From NCBI GenBank assembly GCA_934541205.1, contig CAKTDK010000047.1, forward strand, positions 1 through 11,238: a DNA stretch of 11,238 nucleotides, in the 5' to 3' direction. Below the pieces are notes generated by a model that did no database searches, was not told the origin of the DNA, and worked only from the letters and a program-made list of their open reading frames with translations. Positions 7,662 to 11,238 of the stretch are shown piece after piece (within the stretch, counting starts at the first letter, position 1; each line of letters starts with the position of its first letter). Made by a program: the position numbers and the translations under genes. This stretch comes from an uncultured Eubacteriales bacterium (lineage in GTDB: Bacteria; Bacillota; Clostridia; Oscillospirales; RGIG7773).

Positions 7662-8864
7662 ATGAAGATACTTGTTATCAATTCGGGAAGCTCATCTCTT
7701 AAATATCAGCTTATTGATATGGACGGAGAAAAAGTTCTTGCCAAGGGTGTTTGTGAAAGAATAGGTATTGACGGACGTTTAAAACATCAGGATATTAATT
7801 CTGATGAAACTATTTTGGATATTGAAATGGATAATCATGCCGTTGCGTTTCAGATAGTTATTGATAAGCTTACAAATTCTTCTTCCGGTGTTATAAAATC
7901 AACTTCCGAAATCGGCGCTGTAGGTCATAGATATGTAAACGGCGGAGAAAAATTCTCTGAAATTGTTCTTTCAAACGATGAAATCGTAGCGCAGCTTGAG
8001 CAGTCTATTGAATTTGCCCCTCTTCACAATCCGGCGCATATTACCGGTATAAAGGCTTGTAAAGAAGTTATGGGTGATGTTCCGCAGTGTATCGTATTTG
8101 ATACTGCTTTTCACAGAACAATGCCAAAACATGCTTTTCTTTACCCTCTTCCCTTTGAATATTATAAAAAATACGGTATAAGAAGATATGGGTTTCACGG
8201 AACTTCTCATAAATTTGTTTCCGAGAAAGCAGCTAAATTTTTAGGCAGAAAACCTGAAGAATTGAAAATGGTTACCTGCCATTTAGGCAACGGATCTTCG
8301 CTTTGCGCCGTAGACGGCGGAAAATGCGTTGATACTTCTATGGGCTTTACTCCTCTTGCAGGCTTTATGATGGGGACAAGATGCGGAGATGTTGATCCGT
8401 CTGTCGTTACTTATATTATGAAAAAGGAAAATCTTTCTCCTGATGAAATGTCTGACCTTATGAATAAAAAATCCGGCGCTCTTGGAATTTCAGGTATTTC
8501 AAGTGATTTTAGAGATCTTGATGAAGCTGCCGCAAAAGGAAGCGACAGAGCTAAACTTGCTCTTGATATGTTTGTATATGGGGTTAAAAAATTTATTGGC
8601 GCTTATGCTGCGGCTATGGGCGGACTTGATTGTATAGTATTTACCGCAGGTATTGGGGAAAATAACTGCGATTTAAGAAAACGTATTTGCGAAGGTCTTG
8701 GATTTTTAGGCGTTGAAATTGATGACGAAAGAAATAAAAAACGCGGTGAAAGATGCGAGATTTCAACGGATTCTTCCAAAGTAAGAGTTTTGGTAGTTCC
8801 TACTAACGAAGAGCTTATGATTGCAAGAGAAACTCAGGAGCTTGTTGAAGGGCTTAATAAATAA
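7662..8864 (+). CDS. ackA: Acetate kinase
   Basis: This enzyme interconverts acetate plus ATP and acetyl phosphate plus ADP in the cytoplasm, usually making ATP in fermenting anaerobes. It is 400 residues from the chosen start, the standard length. Visible family motifs are MKILVINSGSSSLKYQL at the N-terminus (N7 and the serine loop), GHRYVNGG (R90), FDTAFHRTMP (D147), FHGTSHK, CHLGNGSS, GTRCGDVDPSV, TAGIGEN and NEELMIARET. I chose the ATG at 7662 rather than 7596 because it has ATAGGAGGAATA upstream and gives the canonical start; the extra 22 residues are not family-like. No phosphotransacetylase gene is adjacent in this window. A strong terminator follows, so it is probably transcribed alone. 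Confidence 0.98.
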   Translation: MKILVINSGSSSLKYQLIDMDGEKVLAKGVCERIGIDGRLKHQDINSDETILDIEMDNHAVAFQIVIDKLTNSSSGVIKSTSEIGAVGHRYVNGGEKFSEIVLSNDEIVAQLEQSIEFAPLHNPAHITGIKACKEVMGDVPQCIVFDTAFHRTMPKHAFLYPLPFEYYKKYGIRRYGFHGTSHKFVSEKAAKFLGRKPEELKMVTCHLGNGSSLCAVDGGKCVDTSMGFTPLAGFMMGTRCGDVDPSVVTYIMKKENLSPDEMSDLMNKKSGALGISGISSDFRDLDEAAAKGSDRAKLALDMFVYGVKKFIGAYAAAMGGLDCIVFTAGIGENNCDLRKRICEGLGFLGVEIDDERNKKRGERCEISTDSSKVRVLVVPTNEELMIARETQELVEGLNK

Positions 8865-8873
8865 AATTTTACA

Positions 8874-8907
8874 AAAAAAGCTGCGGGAATATTCCCGCAG
8901 CTTTTTT
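8874..8907 (+). terminator. ackA intrinsic terminator
   Basis: AAAAAAGCTGCGGGAAT (8874-8890) is followed by its exact complement, ending in CTTTTTT. This is a GC-rich palindrome with a T run beginning 10 bases after the ackA stop. The A run on the left may let it also stop transcription from the other side. Confidence 0.93.
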
Positions 8908-9131
8908 ATTTAAAAAGTTATCATATAAGTGTTTGATTATAAAAATTTTCCGGTTCTTTTTAATTGCATGAAATGTCTTTATAATTTTGATACAAATAAG
9001 GTTTCCTTGATTTTTATATTATTTTCGTATAAAAAATAATATAATGTTGGATTTTATAAAAATATGTTAGCAGACTTAAAAAAATTATCGAAAAAAGAAA
9101 ATGTTTGACGATGAAAAAGCTCTATAAATTG
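8908..9131. other. Intergenic stretch, no convincing gene
   Basis: Very AT-rich. TTATATTATTTT (9014-9025) and AAAATAATATAA (9033-9044) form a 12-bp all-AT inverted repeat. Short coding-like scraps occur in different frames (MLADLKKLSKKENV from 9064; MFDDEKAL from 9101) without ribosome binding sites. They could be remains of a decayed gene, but this is weak. Confidence 0.35.
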
Positions 9132-9160
9132 TTTACAGAAATAAATTTATATTATATACT
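9132..9160 (+). promoter_or_regulatory. Orphan promoter upstream of a terminator
   Basis: TTTACA (9132-9137), a 17-bp spacer and TATACT (9155-9160) form a good SigA-like promoter with no coding sequence directly behind it. The predicted start is near 9167. Confidence 0.55.
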
Positions 9161-9166
9161 TTATAT

Positions 9167-9226
9167 AGACTTCATTGTCAATTTTTTAAAAAGTCTCTTC
9201 TTTCTTATTAGGAAGGGGCTTTTTAC
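9167..9226 (+). ncRNA. Candidate short RNA (promoter-to-terminator unit)
   Basis: A transcript of about 60 nt would run from the predicted start at 9167 to the terminator at 9188-9224. AGACTT (9167-9172) can pair with AAGTCT (9191-9196), which is part of the terminator's left arm, so two exclusive folds are possible. This could be a small RNA or an attenuated leader. No downstream plus-strand gene is reached before the XRE gene at 9913. It rests on sequence signals only. Confidence 0.35.
9188..9224 (+). terminator. Intrinsic terminator
   Basis: AAAAAGTCTCTTC (9188-9200) pairs with GAAGGGGCTTTTT (9212-9224) over 13 bp, including two G-U pairs, around an 11-base loop and ends in a T run. On the minus strand the A run also gives T's, so it might act as a backup for the small-ORF operon. 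Confidence 0.8.
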
Positions 9227-9251
9227 TTTTATATGATGAATGAGCTTTACA

Positions 9252-9284
9252 ATAAAGGAAACAGCTTAAAGCTGTTTCCTTTAT
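9252..9284 (-). terminator. Strong hairpin ending the small-ORF operon
   Basis: ATAAAGGAAACAGCTT and AAGCTGTTTCCTTTAT form a perfect 16-bp stem with almost no loop, about 20 bases beyond the last minus-strand small ORF. The minus-strand trailer (UUUAUUGU, partly within the stem) is a weak U tract, so it may be an inefficient terminator or an mRNA 3'-end stabiliser. Confidence 0.55.
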
Positions 9285-9304
9285 CGGTTAAAAATATTTT
9301 ATTG

Positions 9305-9421
9305 TTATGCGGAAGGCGTTTTTAAAGTTTTAGTAATTTTCTTTTTTTTATAAATTGATGAATTCTGCTTTTTTATTTTTACTTTTCTGCGTATAAATTT
9401 TATGTATATCTCTTTAGTCAT
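9305..9421 (-). CDS. Possible 38-residue very basic peptide (third ORF of the micro-operon)
   Basis: Reads MTKEIYIKFIRRKVKIKKQ and continues to KTLKTPSA. It is lysine- and arginine-rich, with almost no acidic residues. Its ATG lies inside ATGACTAA, so it overlaps by 8 bases the stop reached by the -1 frame of the preceding ORF. That is a typical arrangement for translational coupling and also supports that longer frame as the real one. No clear Shine-Dalgarno is seen (the upstream sequence is GAACAAAAAGATA). AT-rich DNA gives lysine codons by chance, so this could be spurious. The family is not recognised. Confidence 0.4.
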   Translation of the reverse strand: MTKEIYIKFIRRKVKIKKQNSSIYKKKKITKTLKTPSA

Positions 9422-9634
9422 TATCTTTTTGTTCTTTTTCTATTTTATTCATTAGAAATTCTGATATTTCAAGCATAGATTTTGTATTAAAAACCAATTC
9501 TGTCCTTTGCTTTCTGTAGTTGATCTTTGATAAAGCAAATACAGCTGGTTTAATAAAAAATTATTTATCTGATTTGAAATTGATTTGCTGTCGGGACATG
9601 ACTGGGACATCATTTTTAATTTTGTTTCGTTCAT
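9414..9634 (-). CDS. Small ORF with apparent -1 frameshift (60 aa in frame, about 73 aa if shifted)
   Basis: From the ATG at 9634 (Shine-Dalgarno AAGGTGAT, 2 bases after the previous stop) the zero frame ends at 9452 after 60 residues. After codon 25 the zero-frame text (LLNQLYLLYQRSTTESK) looks unlike a protein. The -1 frame reads KPAVFALSKINYRKQRTELV and on to NKIEKEQKDND, ending at 9414, which looks like a helical, charged small protein of about 73 residues. The switch point is AAT TTT TTA (complement of 9554-9562), a U UUU UUA heptamer in the correct zero-frame phase for -1 ribosomal slippage. Alternatives are one lost T in a seven-T run (a broken gene), transcriptional slippage, or an assembly error. 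Function is unknown; it belongs to the operon repressed, presumably, by the XRE protein. Confidence 0.65.
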
Positions 9635-9636
9635 TT

Positions 9637-9774
9637 TTATATCACCTTTTTCCTTTTATTGCTTGCAAGGGAATATCCCTGAAGTATATACAATATTTCT
9701 TTCTTTTTGTTATCAGGCAGTTTTTTAAGCAGTTCTAAAAATTCTTTTTCATAGTTAACATCTTGCTTTTTCAT
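9637..9774 (-). CDS. 45-residue small protein, first gene of the micro-operon
   Basis: Reads MKKQDVNYEKEFLELLKKL followed by PDNKKKEILYILQGYSLASN and a basic tail RKKVI. It is predicted to be a soluble amphipathic helical pair. GAGGAGT upstream of the ATG at 9774 is a strong ribosome binding site, and a perfect consensus promoter lies about 50 bases upstream. The LPDNKKKEILYIL segment resembles the C-terminal segment of the divergent XRE protein (LDINQKKVINDFLKKF), which hints at a shared protein-protein contact surface. This is inference from a short similarity. The ORF is too short for many gene callers. No family recognised. Confidence 0.7.
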   Translation of the reverse strand: MKKQDVNYEKEFLELLKKLPDNKKKEILYILQGYSLASNKRKKVI

Positions 9775-9797
9775 ATTAAGAACTCCTCTCGTTTAAC

Positions 9798-9845
9798 CAT
9801 TTTATCTCTATAGTAATATAATTATATTACTATAGAGATAAAATG
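9798..9845. promoter_or_regulatory. 48-bp perfect palindrome, probable XRE operator
   Basis: The left half (9798-9821, starting CATTTTATCTCTATAG) is exactly complementary to the right half (9822-9845). Each half contains CTATAG (9808-9813 and 9830-9835), 22 bp apart, two helical turns. It covers the spacer and -10 box of the minus-strand operon promoter and lies directly upstream of the XRE gene promoter. It is a natural binding site for two repressor dimers. As RNA it would also form a long AT hairpin at the 5' end of the minus transcript, but only its left part is transcribed. Confidence 0.85.
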
Positions 9846-9849
9846 TCAA
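9821..9849 (-). promoter_or_regulatory. Perfect consensus promoter of the small-ORF operon
   Basis: On the minus strand TTGACA (complement of 9844-9849), exactly 17 bases, then TATAAT (complement of 9821-9826). This is a full-consensus SigA promoter, expected to be very strong unless repressed. The palindrome overlaps the spacer and -10 box. Confidence 0.88.
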
Positions 9850-9866
9850 TAGTTTTTTTAAAAACA

Positions 9867-9895
9867 TTGCATTTGAAATAAGTTTGTGATATTAT
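9867..9895 (+). promoter_or_regulatory. Predicted promoter of the XRE regulator
   Basis: TTGCAT (9867-9872), a 17-bp spacer and TATTAT (9890-9895). The start point would be near 9902, only about 11 bases before the ATG, so the message would have almost no leader. It is weaker than the opposing promoter and does not overlap the palindrome, which ends 21 bp upstream. Confidence 0.6.
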
Positions 9896-9912
9896 CATTT
9901 TGAGGTGGTAGT

Positions 9913-10293
9913 ATGACTATTAATGAAAGAGTAAAATATATTAGAAATTCTATAAATTTGACACAAGAGGAATTCGGAGAAAAATTAACGGTTGCACAGA
10001 CTTATTTGTCACAAATTGAAAATGGGGACAGAGATGTGACAGAAAAGATATTAAAATTAATTTGTCTTCAATATAATGTAAATGAGAACTGGCTAAGAAC
10101 TGGCGAAGGAGAAATATTTAATAAAGAAAGAGAAAATAAAATATCTGAACTTTTAAATGAATATGATTTAGGCATATACGGTAAAAAAATATTAGAGATT
10201 TATTTGTCTCTTGATATAAATCAGAAAAAAGTTATAAATGATTTTTTGAAGAAGTTTGTAGATGAATTTCAGAAGGAACAGCAGGAAAATTAA
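9913..10293 (+). CDS. XRE-family (Cro/CI-like) transcriptional regulator
   Basis: 126 residues. Residues 7-61 form an HTH_3 domain: LTQEEFGEKL (16-25) is the first helix of the motif, VAQTYLSQIENGDR (27-40) carries the recognition helix, and NENWLRTGEGEIF (57-69) is the typical end seen in phage- and ICE-type repressors. Residues 75-126 are predicted helical and charged (KILEIYLSLDINQKKVINDF then LKKFVDEF), probably for dimerisation or partner binding. GAGGTGGT precedes the ATG. It is divergent from the small-ORF operon, with a long palindrome over that operon's promoter, so I infer that it represses the operon. No integrase, recombinase or toxin domain is visible nearby. Confidence 0.93.
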   Translation: MTINERVKYIRNSINLTQEEFGEKLTVAQTYLSQIENGDRDVTEKILKLICLQYNVNENWLRTGEGEIFNKERENKISELLNEYDLGIYGKKILEIYLSLDINQKKVINDFLKKFVDEFQKEQQEN

Positions 10294-10303
10294 TTGTTTG
10301 ATT

Positions 10304-10337
10304 GAGATTTTTCGCTGCTGCACACATTGAAATGACA
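10304..10337 (+). repeat. Dispersed intergenic repeat, copy 2 (degenerate)
   Basis: GAGATTTTTCGCTGC, then TGCACACATTGAAATGACA, matches the pattern AGATTCTTCGCTGCGCTCAGAATGACA with a few changes and a small insertion. It is in the same orientation as the copy at 1463-1490 and lies 10 bases after the XRE stop. Confidence 0.55.
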
Positions 10338-10509
10338 GAAGAGTGATTATTGGTAAACAAGGTTATTTTTGAAAATCTGAAACAAAAAGTTTTAAAAATT
10401 TTAAAAAAATTATCACAGAATCATCACATAAATCTTATATACTGAACATGCAAAACAACATAACCTTCTTTTCATAATCTTTTTATTTATACTTTCCTTT
10501 TTTAGGAAG
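10338..10509. other. Intergenic stretch before orphan terminator
   Basis: No supported gene. A 31-codon TTG-started frame (10350-10445) reads protein-like (VIFENLKQKVLKILKKLSQ) but has only a poor ribosome binding site. TATACT at 10438-10443 could be a -10 box, but no good -35 is at the right distance. Confidence 0.3.
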
Positions 10510-10540
10510 AAGTTCTGCTTTTAAAAAGCAGGACTTTTTT
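10510..10540 (+). terminator. Intrinsic terminator
   Basis: AAGTTCTGCTTTT (10510-10522) pairs with AAAAGCAGGACTT (10524-10536), with one G-U pair, and is followed by a T run. It is the first good terminator after the XRE gene, so it may end that transcript, or a short RNA of its own. Confidence 0.8.
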
Positions 10541-10624
10541 TCTGAATAATTCTGTATTTTATAGAAATAAAATATCGGATTTGATTTTTTATTAACAGCT
10601 GTAATATGAATAATAAATTTTTAA

Positions 10625-10664
10625 AGCATTACACCGCAGAAATAAATTTCTGCGGTGTAATGCT
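10625..10664. repeat. 18-bp perfect inverted repeat without U tract
   Basis: AGCATTACACCGCAGAAA (10625-10642) is followed, after a TAAA loop, by its exact complement ending in GTAATGCT (to 10664). The stem is GC-containing and very stable but followed by CTTGATACGG rather than T's. A small ACGGT/ACCGT hairpin follows at 10671-10686. It could be an RNA stability element, a protein site, or a repeat-family hairpin. Confidence 0.85.
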
Positions 10665-10727
10665 CTTGATACGGTGTGTGAACCGTAAAAAGAATGTTTA
10701 GTTTTTTTGTAGGTTTGGGAATGTGAT

Positions 10728-10757
10728 TGTAATGCTTTGTGTTAATTAAGCGTTACA
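10728..10757. repeat. Second inverted repeat sharing TGTAATGCT
   Basis: TGTAATGCTT (10728-10737) can pair with AAGCGTTACA (10748-10757) with one G-U pair around a 10-base loop. Its left arm repeats the TGTAATGCT found at the end of the larger inverted repeat at 10656-10664. The rest of 10541-10866 shows no gene. Confidence 0.5.
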
Positions 10758-10866
10758 TTATATATAACGATTGAATATTATTAAATCTTCAAAATTATAT
10801 TTATTTACAAAAATAATACGACTTATTAATAAACTGTTAAAAATTTTATTATTATCGTGCTTTTGG

Positions 10867-10895
10867 TTGACCTTTTATTTTAGAAAATATATAAT
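10867..10895 (+). promoter_or_regulatory. Strong promoter of the acetyltransferase-like gene
   Basis: TTGACC (10867-10872), 17 bases, TATAAT (10890-10895): one mismatch from full consensus. The start would fall near 10902, giving a leader of only about 16 nt that is mostly the ribosome binding site GGAGGTG (10907-10913). Confidence 0.8.
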
Positions 10896-10917
10896 TAAAT
10901 TTAACGGAGGTGTGAAT

Positions 10918-11238
10918 ATGATATTTGATTATAAAGATATAAAAAATCAGCTTGAAGAGTTGGGACTTAAAAAAAATGACAGATTTATTGTACATACTTC
11001 TTTAAAATCTATTGGAGAAATGAAAAAAGGCGCCGAAACGCTTTTTGAAGCTTTTTTATCTATTATTTCCGATGAAGGAACTGTTATGGCGCCGGGACTT
11101 TCTTATATGAATGTTAATAAGGAAAATCCTGTATTTGACGTTTTAAAGACGCCTGTATGCGTCGGAGCATTTCCGGAATTTTTCAGAAAACAAAAAAGTG
11201 TAATTCGGTCTATACATCCGACTCATTCTGTTTTAGCT
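10918..11238 (+). CDS. AAC(3)-family N-acetyltransferase-like protein, N-terminal part (cut by window edge)
   Basis: 107 codons are visible of a family usually about 260-280 residues long. The start MIFDYKDIKNQLEELGLKKN, then VHTSLKSIG (25-33), EGTVMAPGLSY, GAFPEFFR and RSIHPTHSVLA (97-107) match the antibiotic N-acetyltransferase (AAC(3)) family, which uses acetyl-CoA to acetylate an amino group; the RS.HP..S stretch is a signature. Many members in clostridia are chromosomal and not shown to give aminoglycoside resistance, so the substrate is open. GGAGGTG precedes the ATG. Its own near-consensus promoter suggests independent, high expression. Confidence 0.9.
   Translation, partial: MIFDYKDIKNQLEELGLKKNDRFIVHTSLKSIGEMKKGAETLFEAFLSIISDEGTVMAPGLSYMNVNKENPVFDVLKTPVCVGAFPEFFRKQKSVIRSIHPTHSVLA

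Noticed and set aside
9111..9236. 41-residue hydrophobic ORF (MKKLYKLFTEINLYYILYID...), like a type I toxin peptide
   Set aside because: No Shine-Dalgarno sequence; its start lies upstream of the predicted transcription start and its end is made of the terminator hairpin. Hydrophobicity here follows from T-rich DNA.
9520..9738. 72-codon plus-strand ORF
   Set aside because: It is antisense to the small-ORF operon, which has good ribosome binding sites and a consensus promoter; no ribosome binding site is seen for this frame.
10350..10445. TTG-started 31-codon frame after the XRE gene
   Set aside because: Protein-like text, but only a weak ribosome binding site and no promoter; AT-rich sequence easily gives K/L/I-rich frames.
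1..11238. tRNA genes, CRISPR arrays, insertion sequences, integrase or transposase genes
   Set aside because: No cloverleaf with a GGTTCGA-type arm, no regularly spaced short repeats, and no transposase or recombinase motif was seen on either strand.

Overview
The window looks like the chromosome of a low-GC Clostridia-type Firmicute (Bacillota). The evidence is AT-rich DNA with strong AGGAGG-like ribosome binding sites, a T-box leader in front of thrS, a YlbM/TmcAL homologue, acetate kinase, and SigA-like promoters with 17-bp spacers. No exact taxon can be read from the sequence alone.

Layout. (1) 1-1440, minus strand: the N-terminal 377 codons of threonyl-tRNA synthetase, preceded by a threonine T-box riboswitch (probable specifier ACC, UGGA acceptor-binding bulge, terminator) and its own promoter. 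(2) 1441-1850: a degenerate copy of a dispersed intergenic repeat, small hairpins, a good promoter, and a leader carrying an 18-bp direct repeat. (3) 1851-5696: a 1281-residue secreted protein with three discoidin/F5-8C-like domains, a DUF4434-like TIM-barrel glycosidase-type domain, and two almost identical CBM9-like domains that form an exact 600-bp tandem duplication. (4) 5714-7492, minus strand: an unrecognised membrane protein downstream of tmcAL (tRNA-Met cytidine acetate ligase). A 14-bp convergent terminator is shared with the big gene and lies inside the membrane protein's last codons. (5) 7662-8864: ackA, divergent from tmcAL; both enzymes activate acetate with ATP. (6) 9132-9226: an orphan promoter-plus-terminator unit, a possible small RNA. 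(7) 9252-10293: a compact regulatory module. A XRE-family repressor gene faces an unrecognised operon of small ORFs on the minus strand. That operon has a perfect consensus promoter whose -10 and spacer lie inside a 48-bp perfect palindrome. Its second ORF has a better-looking continuation in the -1 frame, exactly after a U UUU UUA heptamer. (8) 10304-10866: a second copy of the dispersed repeat, an orphan terminator and two strong inverted repeats. (9) 10918-end: the start of an AAC(3)-family N-acetyltransferase-like gene behind a near-consensus promoter.

How it fits together. Regions 1, 4 and 5 are housekeeping genes (translation, tRNA modification, acetate metabolism). Region 3 suggests degradation or binding of complex carbohydrate outside the cell. 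Region 7 is the best candidate for an undescribed system: a self-contained repressor, operator and micro-ORF switch with a possible frameshift, resembling a phage-, ICE- or toxin-antitoxin-like control cassette but with no member I can name apart from the repressor family.
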